64,000 nucleotides of DNA from Onchocerca volvulus (taxonomy: Eukaryota; Nematoda; Chromadorea; Rhabditida; Onchocercidae). How positions within the stretch are numbered: the first letter of the stretch is position 1; every line of letters starts with the position of its first letter. Location: NCBI GenBank assembly GCA_000499405.2, contig HG738138.1:15144554-15208553 (forward strand). The letters run 5' to 3'. Below the pieces are notes generated by a model. It made no database searches and was not told the DNA's origin. It saw nothing but the letters and a program-made list of their open reading frames with translations. This document shows positions 12,760 through 24,656 of this stretch, piece by piece. Made by a program: the position numbers and the translations under genes.

Positions 12760-14031
12760 CTACTTGAATATTAAAGTTTGAATATGTTTCATTTTGTGAT
12801 GGAAATGTTTATTGATTATACATCATTAAACATATTTAATGAATTTCCGTTAAAGGCTGTTCATATTTTATGAAAAATCTAATAAGGTATATATGATAAC
12901 GAGATATTTTTTGTTATGCTTAAATTTTGGGAAAAAAAAAGAAAGGAAAAAGCGATGAGAAAGATCTGATCTATTTTAATCGAATATCATGGATTATGCA
13001 TTTCCTTTCATGGTACTGATAAAACAGAAAGAAGAAAAGGTTAATGAAAGACGAGAACAATAATATTTGACAACGAAAAAATATATATCACTTATAAAAA
13101 TAAAAAAAAAAAACAGTGATTATTTGCTAAAAAAAATAGTTCAACAGACTTAAAAAAAAGGATGAATCGGATAATAATGTTAAATGTTCAAATATTATCA
13201 ACATTTATTTCACAATCAATGATAAATAAAATCTTCAAGAATTCGTAAGGAAAAAAAGGTCAACTTTACTTCGTATCTTTGAAAATAAACGCTTGTTCTA
13301 AACGAAAGAAGCGTAACTGTCGATAAAATATAAAGCCTAAAAAGTGGAATTAAACTGGTTTGTTTGGATGTTGTTCCGCTGTATTTCGTAAAATTTCAGT
13401 CTATATATTATTGCTCACAATTTTCGACAAAATTTTTTTTTCCTTCTTATTAAAATATATATATCATTTGTAATTTGTTAGACAAAACGAAATTTTTTTT
13501 ATTAGGAAATCAAGTATATCAGTATAAATATATGTTCAATGATCAGAAAACCATAAAAAAATTTAACAATAATGTTAAAATTACAAGGTAGTGATTTGCA
13601 GGCAAAAATAAAAATATTTAACAATAATAATTAAAATTACAAAATACAGACTTTAAATTTAATAATTTTTCATTATGCAACTTGGTTGCACTGGAGAAAA
13701 ATTATAAAAGTAAACATGATATATTTCAATTGTAGAATGTTATAAAATGAAAAAAGTAAATTTCTAGTAATACAAATATTACTCCTTTTTACCTCTTCTA
13801 TTTCAAAAGAGGTTAATTAATGCACTCAGTAGTTACGTCTAAAAGTTTGTATGCAATTTGCTGTCCAAGTTGCACTTGATGAATTTGCATACGATAAGAT
13901 GATACACTCAAGTACTACACATGCGGTATTTATTGGTTTCTAAAAATTTTTTCATGATTTTTTTTTTTTTTTCATTTATAAAAAATTGATATAGTGGAAA
14001 AGAAAAATGACAGGAGAATAGATTGTCCGAT

Positions 14032-14139
14032 ATGTGTGACAATAGAAACCAGCCCTTAGAAACGGTTGACGATGGGCATAGCCTTCATTTTCTGCTTACA
14101 TTTCTACAATGTCCGTCTGCTGAATTTGTATTATATTGA
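14032..14139 (+). CDS. Candidate small ORF or exon fragment, 35 codons
   Basis: The frame from ATG 14032 to TGA 14139 has balanced amino-acid use (MCDNRNQPLETVDD at the start, FLQCPSAEFVLY at the end), unlike the Phe/Ile/Lys/Tyr-dominated chance ORFs around it. The same frame stays open upstream to about 14011, where ATGACAG could act as an acceptor. Nothing matches a known family. It may be a terminal exon, a relic or chance. Confidence 0.2.
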   Translation: MCDNRNQPLETVDDGHSLHFLLTFLQCPSAEFVLY

Positions 14140-14446
14140 TACATATAAATAAATGAATATATATTTTATTTATATAATATAATGTGTGATAAGTTTGTCC
14201 ATTTGATAAGATCAGTCCATATGATGATAACATCAGTTGTATAGTTCTAAAGGTTATATCAACTTGACGATCACTCAGTGATCACAAAGATAATTACGTC
14301 TATAAATCGTTAAGCTTACATGTTGTTTGTAGAAATAATCGATCTATCAAAGCAATGATACATGGCATCCGTATTCCCTCTTGCTAGCGAAGCGTTAGTA
14401 TTGCTGATGAAATGTTATGAAACTGAATGAAAGATTCTGAAAACAT

Positions 14447-14709
14447 CGGTAATGTATACAGTAATCGATAATACGTGCAGTAATCGATAATACGTGCAAT
14501 AATTGACAATACATGAAATATTCGATAATACTGCATAATTGGTAATACAGGCAATAATCAATAATACAAGCAGTAATCAGTACTACGGACAATAATCGAT
14601 TAGTACATGCATAATCAATAATACGGGCCATAATCGATAATAAATATTCAATAATACATGCAATGGCCTATAATACAAGCAATAATCAATAATACATGCA
14701 ATAATCAAA
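14447..14709. repeat. Degenerate minisatellite, ~18-19-bp unit containing ATCGAT-type core
   Basis: About 13-14 copies of AATCGATAATACGTGCA-like units with variants (AATCAATAATACATGCA, AATTGGTAATACAGGCA). Because the unit is nearly free of stops on the minus strand, it produces repetitive 64-78 codon ORFs (Ile-Ile-Asp-Tyr-Cys periodicity) that are not genes. A perfect 15-bp palindrome (GATCACTCAGTGATC) lies upstream at 14269-14283. Confidence 0.85.
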
Positions 14710-15096
14710 GATATATAGAAGGAAAAATTGTTAATGATAATAATTGATAATAAAATAATGATATTTACAATCATCAATTATCGAATATTATTATCTCGAC
14801 AATCAGATTCAAAATGAAATAATTTTACATGAATGAAAAAACAAACAAATTAATAAAATTGATTAAAAAATTTGAAAAGAAAAATAGCTAAATTTAGAAG
14901 AAGACTAATTAGAAATATAGAAGAACTAGAAAGAAAAAAAAAAACTGCTTCTGATTTATTCATTGAAAATTTCATGCCAATTTTCGAATTTAAATGATAA
15001 TTTTTCTCGACATTCTTTCTGTAGCCTGTTCTGTCTACACCGCAAAGATACTAAACTAAACTATAAAATGTTGGCCAATGGTGTAATGGTTTTCAG

Positions 15097-15248
15097 GTGA
15101 GATTAGTGGGATTCTGGAGATGAAAGTTTGTAACGATAGCGAAGGAAAAAGAATAAAGAATGAAATAGAATGGCGGAAAATAGTCAATGTAAACCGAATT
15201 TTGCAATTTATGCGCGCATATATCGCAAATTTATTATTAAACATCTAA
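15097..15248 (+). CDS. Candidate exon with stop, unknown protein
   Basis: A TGGTTTTCAG acceptor ends at 15096, and a phase-1 frame then runs to TAA at 15246-15248. The translation is diverse and charged (GEISGILEMKVCNDSEGKRI, then EIEWRKIVNVNRILQFMRAY). A possible internal donor (AAT|GTAAAC) occurs at about 15190. No upstream partner exon with matching phase was identified. The minus strand is also open across this block (62 codons), so the call is uncertain. Confidence 0.25.
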
Positions 15249-18051
15249 TTTATATATTCCATTTCTGCAACATTTAATTTTCTTTTTTGTTCCTTTCTTT
15301 CCTGTAGTTATAGATAATATTCTCGTGAGAATCTTGATAAAGCAAATAAACGATTGATAGGAATGATTTTCGTTTCCCTCTTATCATTCGTTCGCCTGTT
15401 TTCATTTTGATTCATGTAAAAATTTCAGTTTGATCAAAGATTAAACTAACAGAAGCGATCACAGCACATGAAGTGTAATCATCATCTTTTAGATTATTTA
15501 TATATAATTAGAAAATTTCATGTATTATTTCGATAATTATTGATATGAAAAAAAATTTATCAATGAATGGAATAAATAAATATTTTTAAATTATTGATAC
15601 TTTCAAATCATTAAAAGTCAAAATTTCTTTTAATCTGATCAAACTGATGGAAAAATTAAATTAAAATATAATACAAAATTTCTTGTGTTCACTTTAGACG
15701 CTTCTTTTCTTTTTGTTTGTTATTTTTAAAATTAACCATTAATATTCAACTTTTTCCTGAATTATAACTTGCTAAAATTCGAAACTTTTCGCAACTTCTA
15801 AAAATTAAAAAATTTTGTTTTTAAATAAATGCAAGAATTAGTAAAATTTTTCGTTCATTTATTAAACAAAAACTTTATTAATCACTCATTTAAAAATCAA
15901 ATTATTTTTAATTTTATTTATGAGATTGTTAAGCAAATATTTCGCTAAACCATGCATTTATTTTATAATTTCTAGTTTTATTCAAATTATTACTGAATTT
16001 TAAATCTAATTTTCTAATTTCCACTATGATTTTTACATAAATTTAAAGCAGCGATTTGACTTAACAAAGAAATTTTAAAATTTTACCATTAAATTGCATC
16101 AATATGGTAACAATTGGTTTAATAAAATTAAACCAGAGCTTTTTTTTCTATTTCTGTTCTTTAATAAATTTGTTAAATTGAATTTAATAAACCGTAGATA
16201 AAATTATATTGTTAACACTATCCTTGCAACAAAATAATATTTGCTAGCAAAACTAATTAATTTAATGAGATAAAATTACATATTACAAATATTACAGCTA
16301 ACAATAATATTCATTTTCCTAGAATATATCATTTGTCATTCCAGCATTATCATTTTATCACTAATTATGTTAAGATTTATTTGTGCCAAACATACATTGC
16401 AGTTTTTTTTTTCCATTTATTTACTACCCAAATTTTTTTTACAATTTTTTGAAAATTTCTTTCTTATTTAGCTCAACTTTTCTTCTTTGTCATTTCTTCT
16501 CTTTCACCTTGAAATTGTACCAATAATACTTCATTTTCTTAATCCTTAATGGAATTAATTTTCAAAAATGAGGAAAAAATAAATGTAGTGGGATGTTTTC
16601 GGTTTCAATTTACTTAAGAAAGAAAAATGAGTAATGGTTTGCAACGAGAGAAGAAAAATTGAACATATGGTAAAATTTCGATGCCATATCAACTAATCAT
16701 TACAGCTAATAGTTTAAAAATTGTTGTCATTCAGTTTCATTCATATTTCCAAATTTCGAATCCTTCCATATCTCATTTAGATTCTGAATTATTCCATTTC
16801 TTCATTGTCTTTCAAATCTTTTTATTTCTTATTCCATTCCTCATCAGATTCTGAATTCTTCCATTTCCATTCATATCGTAATTTCATTCAAATACAGTCA
16901 TCTTTCTTCCAATAAATTACTTTTCGGAACATTATCTTATAAAGAATTATAATATATTAAGAAATATCAAGATTTTATCATTATCATTCAATTTGAAAAT
17001 TACCTTGTCGATGATAAAATCTTAGAGTTTTTTTTTGCTTTTTGTTTTCATCATTCAGTCAAGGATTATCTTAAATTTACAGTTGATAAAATTTCAGGAT
17101 TCCAGTTTTATTATCAATTCATTAAATAGTTCCTTTATAGGTGATATTAGTACGGTGATAAGCTAAGTAAACATCAATTGTTAACATCTGACGGTTTATT
17201 ACGTTGATGACAATTGATTGACATGTTTCGTATCATTATTATCGGTGATTGACGATAGATGTCAGTAAATGGATTAAAGATAATATTTTCATTTATTCTG
17301 ATATATTTTCAGTTTCATCCATATGTTTCGTAATTTTATATTTTCATATTTTATGCTATGCTGTTATTTTTATCACTTTGTTAATAAGATTATTTGTAAA
17401 CAGATATAACCTGTAATTATTATCATATTTCGATATCAAATTAATTATTTCTCATCTTTTCACTTCCGAATAGTACGTAATATGAAAAATAAGTCATGAA
17501 TTTCACGAAAAAAAAAAGGAAATTTTTTATTTTTATACTTTTACAATGAACTGAATAAATAGACAAAAAAGCAAAATTTTTTAAAATGTTTGAAAAAACA
17601 AACAATCTTCAACTTTCTGTTTTGATGCACTTTTTTTTTTTTTTCAATTATATTGAATTCAATACATGAAAAAAATAATAATAATATTCACACGATGGTT
17701 AGTTGCTTCAAATTAAACTGGTAAAATATAATACATTTAATTAAGAAATCAATTAATCATAATAAAAAACATTCAAAAAAAAAGGAAGGAGCAAAATGAA
17801 ATTTTAGAAAGAAATTTAAAATGAAAAAGGAAATTGAAAAATGAAGATGTAAGCTTATTTTTGCAATTTTACAAAGAACTGGATAAATAAATAAAAGCAA
17901 AATTTTTCAGAATGTTAGAAAAAAACAAACAAAATCTTTGTACGCAGTGTTTTTTAGCTTTTTTTTTTTTTTTTATTTTCTTTTTCGTAATAATAGGATT
18001 TCCTCGTAACTTTGGATCTTTCGAAATGATCATTGAATCGTTGATGAAGTT
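15249..18051. other. AT-rich, no gene recognised
   Basis: T-rich on the plus strand with frequent homopolymers. No tandem array or long ORF. Isolated acceptor-like sequences (for example TTTCCTGTAG at 15299-15308) occur without a convincing exon chain. Confidence 0.45.
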
Positions 18052-18120
18052 GAATATTATGAGGATTTTATTTCTAAATCAAATGTATTTTGATTTAGAA
18101 ATGAAATCCTCACATTATTC
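18052..18120. repeat. Near-perfect hairpin, 32-bp arms, 5-nt loop
   Basis: Arm 18052-18083 and arm 18089-18120 are reverse complements with 3 differences in 32, one of which is G-U compatible in a plus-strand transcript. The loop is TGTAT. The central 21 bp next to the loop pair almost without error (GATTTTATTTCTAAATCAAA against TTTGATTTAGAAATGAAATC). The size and loop fit a small-RNA precursor-like hairpin or a recent inverted duplication. Confidence 0.85.
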
Positions 18121-19315
18121 ATTCTGAATGTGTTTTTTATTAATTATTGTTACCATTAATTATTCTAATTGGATTATGCCTTTAGATCACTAATTAACTT
18201 GAAAAATAATAATCTTTAATTAGCATATGATGAAACTATTTCAAAAATTTCCCTAATTTTTTGATTTCAATTTCGTCAAATTTTTGGTGCAAATCAAACA
18301 TTGGTATTTTCCCGAAATTTGTTCAATTTTTTTAGGTTGAGTTTCAAAATTTCCTAAATATATAAATAAGCAATGAAAGATGCAATATTAATTAAAAATT
18401 AAAACTAGGAAATAAATATGGATATAAGTACTGCTAAGCCATTTGATAATTAATTTGGCTTAAAAAAACGTGATATCATTGGCGAAGGATAATCAAATGA
18501 TATCACATTATATTTTGATACACCATTTTTTTTATTATTTCTTCCGATATTATCGATAATGAATAACTTTCAGCCTATTTAAGCAAAATGGTAATGAAAA
18601 CGAGGAAAAAATCAGTTCTTCGATTATTTCTATTAATTATCCTATTTTTTCATTTTTTTCTTATAAAAGATTTTAAATGGGACTTAAATTGGTCAGATTA
18701 GGTTCTATCTAAAATCCATAAAAAAAAAAAAAAAAAAAAAAAAAGAAAGGTGCAAATTTGAAAAATTATTTTATTAACAAATTTTCTGTCAATAAATATC
18801 ATTTTACGTTAAATTTTTCATCTTTTATTTTTTAAAAAAATCATCGCAATTTAGTTTTAACGTCATTCGACCTTCCTCTATTTTAATTTAATTTAAAAAA
18901 AAATTTTTTTTTTGAAAATTTGCTATTATGAAGAATTCTTTTTTTTTTTAAATAAAATAATAATTCTGAATATTAAAAAAATATTTAAATTTCAAATTTG
19001 CATAACTTTGCGAAAAAACAAAAATATTTTCTAAAATTTTCTCACACTTATGTCCTAAGAGAAAAATAATTATTATTCCTAATGAATATATTTACAGCTT
19101 CATTTATAATTTTATTCGCCTTTATTCGCCTAAAATTATATTATCGATGAATCCGATTCGTCATTTTTGCTTTAAGCATTTTATGCCACATTTCTTCCTA
19201 ATCAATTTTATACCTGAAAATACTTTTGTTTTTTGTTTTTTTTTCCAGTAATTAGCCGCTTTTTTTTATCCATCTTCATTATTTATGCATATATATTGTT
19301 TCAAATAACAAGAAT
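18121..19315. other. AT-rich, no gene recognised
   Basis: Contains an A-tract of about 24 at 18720-18743 and a short direct repeat (TTTATTCGCC twice) near 19115. No coding signal. Confidence 0.45.
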
Positions 19316-19343
19316 GATAATAATAATAATAACAATAATTTAC

Positions 19344-19431
<88 letters not shown>

Positions 19432-19480
19432 GTTATTACTGCTATTACAATTATAATTAGTATTATTAATTATTATTATT
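19316..19480. repeat. (ATT)n microsatellite
   Basis: About 30 ATT repeats with a few interruptions (ATTCTT, ATTGTT, ATTACTGCT), flanked by AAT/ATT-rich sequence. It generates the poly-Tyr ORF at 19233-19460. Confidence 0.95.
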
Positions 19481-21543
19481 ATCGTTCGGGTTGTTCATTC
19501 CGTTCTAATAGCAATCATTACTTTTCCCTTTATAAAAACACCGAGAAGTTACCATCACTAAGCTTAGCACTTCATTCGTTGTAATAAAAATATGTCATGA
19601 TATTGTTTCATCCATTTTCCAATTTTTTTTTATTTTTTTAATTTTCACATCTCTCATTTGCTTTTATTACCGAAAAATGGCTTCCCTATAGTTCAATTGT
19701 TTATTTTCTGATTTTTTTTTTTCCTTAGTACTGCTAATTAGCTTTGTTATTATTTCGTAATTATGATTCTTTCAAGTTTTTAAACTGATTTATTAATTTC
19801 AAACTTATAAAAACATAACATACTAAATTACTACATATTGGTAAAGCATTTTGATCATTTTGAATTATAAATTAATTAAAGTATTACGAATCTTTTTCTC
19901 CAGATGCCATATTTTAATTAGTCTAGTAACTATTTATTATTCAAATTCTAACTGAAAAAAAAACTTTTGTCATTCATTTTGTTTTCATTAATTTCATTAA
20001 TGGTTTTCGAGACATTTATTGTTTACTATACCTATTGATTTTTTGACATATTAGCAATTCATTAATTTTCAAATTACTTATTATTTGTCAACTCTTTTCA
20101 TCTACTATTTATTACTGCATAAGTTGAGGAAAAAAGTTTGTAATATTAAGAAGTTTTCATCTTATCAATGCAATAATCGAAATTAGCAAATAAATTAAGT
20201 TTTATTTATAACATATGATTATTTTACGAAATTTTGCCATTAGAAAATTTGTAGAAAACAAAATTCTCCTAACAAGAGAAGTACTTTTTTGAAAAAAAAA
20301 AAGGAGATGCTTTTCTTTGAAATTTGATTAATAATTTACATAAAAAGTGCGATAAAACAAGAAAATAAGCGATGTGTTCCAACAAAATGATCTTTTACGG
20401 CTTCAAAGTGATTTGGATATTTCCTATTTTGTGATAATACGATTCAATGATAACTAATTTTACTCTCCCGAAACCTCCCGAATGGATTGTTGACCTTAAC
20501 CTTCTCATTTACTTTAACTTTTGATTTTATTCAGTTTTTTTCGTGGCTTTATATTGATTATTGATTGCACCGATAATATCAAAAAAATTTGTTTTATATC
20601 ATTTCAAATTTCACTTCTTGCTTTTTTTTTTGATCACAAATTTGATTTGTTTATAATTTATTACAATTTTAATTTCGCTTCTTCCCTTTTGCATTCTTTT
20701 TTCGTAAATGATCAAAAATCTTCTTTGTTCATTGATCAAATTAATTCTAAATAATTTTTGTCGTCACAAGTTTTACTCCTTCATTAACCGTGCTAATTAT
20801 TGTAATTAATATGGACAGTTTTTTCAAGTGACTTGGTTTTTTCCTGTTAGAAGGGTAAGTGATAACAATGATTTGTCCAATAAATGAACTATAGTATTAA
20901 TGAAGATCAGATAGTAGCTAGTATTTTTTAGTTTTATGAATACGGTAAGTTTTTGAGGAACGACTATGGTAAAAGACACCGTTGTTATTGCTGTTCTAAT
21001 ATCACAGTTTATATTAGTAAAGTATGAATCGAAAGAAAGCAAGTAACCTAGTTAATTTTCTAAGAAGATGAAAAGATAGGAAGATTAAGATGACGAATCC
21101 GGAATAGGATAAGCTTAACAGGAATTACAAAATATCAGATTAGTTTGCCATATATGATATTATTATTTCAACAATCCTTTATAGAGATAGCTTGTTTGTA
21201 AGAATTATTTCAAATTTATTTGCCATTTTCCGACAAAATTTCAATAATATAATGAATTTCGGAATTCTTAATCGAATATTTTATAAGTTATTGGAAAACA
21301 CCACCACACCATACATGAATAAAAATTTAATCATGATTTTGTTATCAATCATAACCTAGTCAAAACTAATTTACGATTATGACATAATTTATATAATTTT
21401 AACATTTATTTTAAAATCATAGTTATAAATTTCCGTTGTTTTCTTTTTCTTCATCATTTCTTAGCATTTATCATCATCGATTTCTAAATTTGGCCAAATA
21501 ATTGATAAAAACACATCAAAACATGCACAAACTACATACAACG
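19481..21543. other. AT-rich, no gene established
   Basis: Two moderately protein-like open frames are present: plus 20521-20754 (77 codons, low-complexity Phe/Ile) and minus 21042-20824 (72 codons, MLSFDSYFTN-like start but from TTG). Neither has a matched pair of splice signals or a recognisable domain, so no gene is called. Confidence 0.35.
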
Positions 21544-21695
21544 TGCACTCAATTTTAATTAATTTTTAGTAAACATAATCTTTCTTCCAAACCCAGAACA
21601 TCTTAATTAAAGCACGCATGCACTCAACCTTAATTAGATTTCGATATACATAATCTTCCTTTCTTTCAAACTTATGTATCTTAATTAATTTCTAC
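21544..21695. repeat. 75-bp tandem duplication
   Basis: TGCACTCAATTTTAATTAAT (21544) and TGCACTCAACCTTAATTAGA (21619) start two copies 75 bp apart. Both continue with ACATAATCTTTCTTCC versus ACATAATCTTCCTTTC, then a shared ATCTTAATTAA. Confidence 0.8.
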
Positions 21696-22427
21696 TCAAA
21701 AATTTCCATCATAGATTATTTCAAAATTTTCACCACTTTTCCATTTTTTTTTTTAAATGTAAATTATCAAATACCATTTTTCCGGAAACATTAAAATGTC
21801 AAGATTTTAAAGATTGTTCAATTGTTAATGATTATTTAATTACTAAAAATTATCTATGAATGAATTATTTTGTGACTAATGCACGATGTACAAAGTTTAT
21901 AAAAGTTTTTGCATTTTTATTTACTTTTTTTAAAGAAGCGTCAAGACTTTTACCTTACAAGGAACGCAAACGTAATTATTTGTTATCATATTTGCGTTCA
22001 TATTTCTCTCTTTATGTATGAAATTTGATAATTGCATCTTATAATTTGATTTTGATGTACTACAAAAATTTGTGTATAAAACATCTTCGATAATATTTTA
22101 TCTCAGACTTTTAGTTAACACTTCTATTCGATGTTTATTTGCTATAATATATTTGTTTTAAATGGCCAAATCGATTAAACCAAAATTATTCCTTAAATGA
22201 GTTCATTAATGAACTTATCTGAAATAGAATATTGCTTTTCAAAAACTAATTTTTCATTTTGTTGATATTTTTTTTTTTTTTAAATGGGGTGAAAAAGGAA
22301 GAAATAAGAAAACGATTATTTCTTAATTATTTTCCCAATGAAATAAGCATTGTATAAATAAGTTAGCTTTTTTTCTAATATCATTGCTAATATCACTACC
22401 AAAACTTTTTTTTTTAGAACCAAATAA

Positions 22428-22459
<32 letters not shown>

Positions 22460-23678
22460 GAAATCTAAGAAAAAGAAAGAGAAAGAAGAAGGAAGGTAAG
22501 GAAGTGAAAGAAAAAAGAAATCGAAAAATAAGTACTTGATAAATCGTTTATTTTTTTTTTTTGCACAAAACTTGGGATTCATTATCCCCTCATGAATTCT
22601 TTTGTCAATCATATCCTTTCTATGTCATATTCGATATTTTGATATTTAGCAGAAATATTAGCTATTTGTTATATTGGATATATTCAGATTAAATGCAGAA
22701 AAGTAAGAAAAGAACTTGAAAATGATCAAATATTCCGAAAGTTGTCCTATTTAAATATCAACAAACTTATTGTATGACTGCAAGTTTCTTGCTAATCTAA
22801 CGAAAAGAAAAAAAATTGATTCCTTTTTTTTTCCTCAAAATTCAAATAATAACAAGCCTTCTCAATACTTGAACATTTTCTTTTTAAATAAAAAAATATA
22901 TATGCCCCTATGTACTTTTTTTTTTCTTTTTTGTATATATAAGCAAAAGAAAAAAAAAATATTTGTGCCAAATGTTTTCGGGCGAAATAATAGCCGAGAA
23001 AAAGGAAAACTGGTTTGATAGGAAAAATGAGGAGGAAAGATGATTACCGAAATTTGATCCCAATATTTGAGGTAAAATTGAGAGGTATGTCAAGAATTAT
23101 ATCAAATCACGACCATAATCATGAATTTCAAGCTAAATTTACTTCAGCATTTGAAGTGAAATTGAGAGGTGTGCCAAAAAATATATAAAAATTATCCATT
23201 ATGAATTAGTATCTCCTTCTTTTTTTTCGGAAAAATGAAGTATTCTAAACTTTTTGTCTCTCTATTTAACCTTTATATATTCAATCCGTTATTTATGATC
23301 ATTCCTGATAATTTCTATTTTTTCTTTGTCACGATCACATAACCACTAATTTTTAAAATAAATGTGGTGATGAATAAGTGTCACGATTATCATAATTATA
23401 TCCGTATTTCAAATCACAATCACGTAATCACGTACTTTAAATGATTGTAATAAAAAAAAAAAAAAAGTAGAAATTCTAATAACTAATTTTTCATATCATG
23501 ATTATCAAGGTTATACTTGCATTTTAAATTTGTCAATCAAAATAGTCCTTGCATTAATTTTTTTGGCTGGGTTGAGGAGTAACTTTAAGCATGATAGGTT
23601 ATGGTATCATAGATTATATCATTCATTTGATAATAATTAAGAAATCAAACAATTTATTAGTTTTTCAATATTAAAATT
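21696..23678. other. AT-rich, no gene recognised; long homopolymers
   Basis: Includes a T-tract of about 23 at 22429-22451 and other runs of 10 or more. ORFs of 61-98 codons here are Lys/Phe homopolymer translations. Confidence 0.45.
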
Positions 23679-23858
23679 GATTAAGATGGGTGAAACATCT
23701 AGGACAGAAAGATTATAAGTCATACAATTCTCAAACACTTGATAATTTCTGATTTTTTGATTACATTTGATGATAATTAAAAAATTGGAAGTTATCAAGT
23801 GTTTCGGGATTATATGACTTATAGTCTTTCTGTCCTAAATGTTTCAACCATTTTAATC
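23679..23858. mobile_element. 180-bp fold-back element (MITE-like inverted repeat)
   Basis: Arms of about 85 bp (23679-23763 and 23774-23858) are imperfect reverse complements over their full length around a ~10-nt centre. The best blocks are ACATCTAGGACAGAAAGATT against its partner CTTTCTGTCCTAAATGT, and CAAACACTTGATAA against TTATCAAGTGTTTC. There is no coding capacity. This is typical of a non-autonomous fold-back element or a long hairpin RNA gene. No second copy was seen in this window and no clear target-site duplication could be fixed. Confidence 0.6.
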
Positions 23859-24284
23859 TTATAGATACAATTAAAAATTACATTAAAATGCAGACGATCG
23901 ATGATTTATAATTTTTTAATCAAAAAAAAAAGAATATATTAGAAATAACAATAAAAGTCATGCTTATCAGAATTAATACAATCATTAAATGAATGATTAC
24001 CAATACTGATTACGAATAAATGAATAATGGTTATCAAAGTAAAATCATGAATACTGCAATTTTTGGTATTATTATTTCTAAAGCATTCTATTTATATTAA
24101 CGCATTCATTGTTAAATAATAATTCAGTTTAACGTTTCGTTTTGCTTAAAATTATTTTACAGTTAAGATAATGCAAAGATAATGATTCTTGTATTGTTCT
24201 GAAATTTCAGCTTATTTTATTTCGCAGTGGATAGAATTTTTGTAATTTACAATTTACAAATCATTTTAAAACTGAAATTTTTGT

Positions 24285-24656
24285 TTGGAAAAGGTTGGAA
24301 AACGGGAAAAATTCAACATCAGAAAACTTTTATCATTGTTTGTTTCATCTGGACCAAACTTGGACAAGATAGAAATGTTTGATAAACGAATGCTCACTGA
24401 GCCTCAAAGAAAGTGCTATCTTCTCGTGCTCGAATTGCAAATAACAGACGAACAGTTTTCCGATTTCGGATTTGGATTCTGACTTATTTGACAATCAAAT
24501 CTAAAATGGATGACAGGAAGAGAAAACTTCTCTGAAACATTTATCAAAATCAAACTTGCACTAGAAAAAGTTCAAAACAATGATTGTTCAGTTGTCTCTG
24601 CTTTCTACAACTTTTTGAATCTTAGCGAAAAATTATTACATTTTGAGAAATATGGC
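24285..24656 (+). pseudogene. Coding-like relic with in-frame stops, unknown origin
   Basis: One reading frame gives a 65-codon protein-like stretch (KVGKREKFNIRKLLSLF near the start, TEPQRKCYLLVLELQITDEQ near the end). It is broken by two stops 3 codons apart at about 24480-24491. The same frame then continues for 50 residues (KWMTGRENFSETFIKIKLAL, then SAFYNFLNLSEKLLHFEKYG) to a stop at 24654-24656. A shifted frame after it also reads like protein (MADKVMQVAFNPSAMCQLQK). G+C is higher than in the flanks. It looks like a decayed exon, retrocopy or transferred fragment. The family was not recognised. Confidence 0.35.

Noticed and set aside
14395..14777. Overlapping minus ORFs of 64-78 codons with repeating Ile-Asp-Tyr-Cys
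   Set aside because: Explained by the 18-19-bp minisatellite.
19233..19460. 75-codon poly-Tyr ORF
   Set aside because: It is the (ATT)n microsatellite read in one frame.
22316..22612. 98-codon minus ORF
   Set aside because: Dominated by Lys/Phe homopolymers from A/T tracts.
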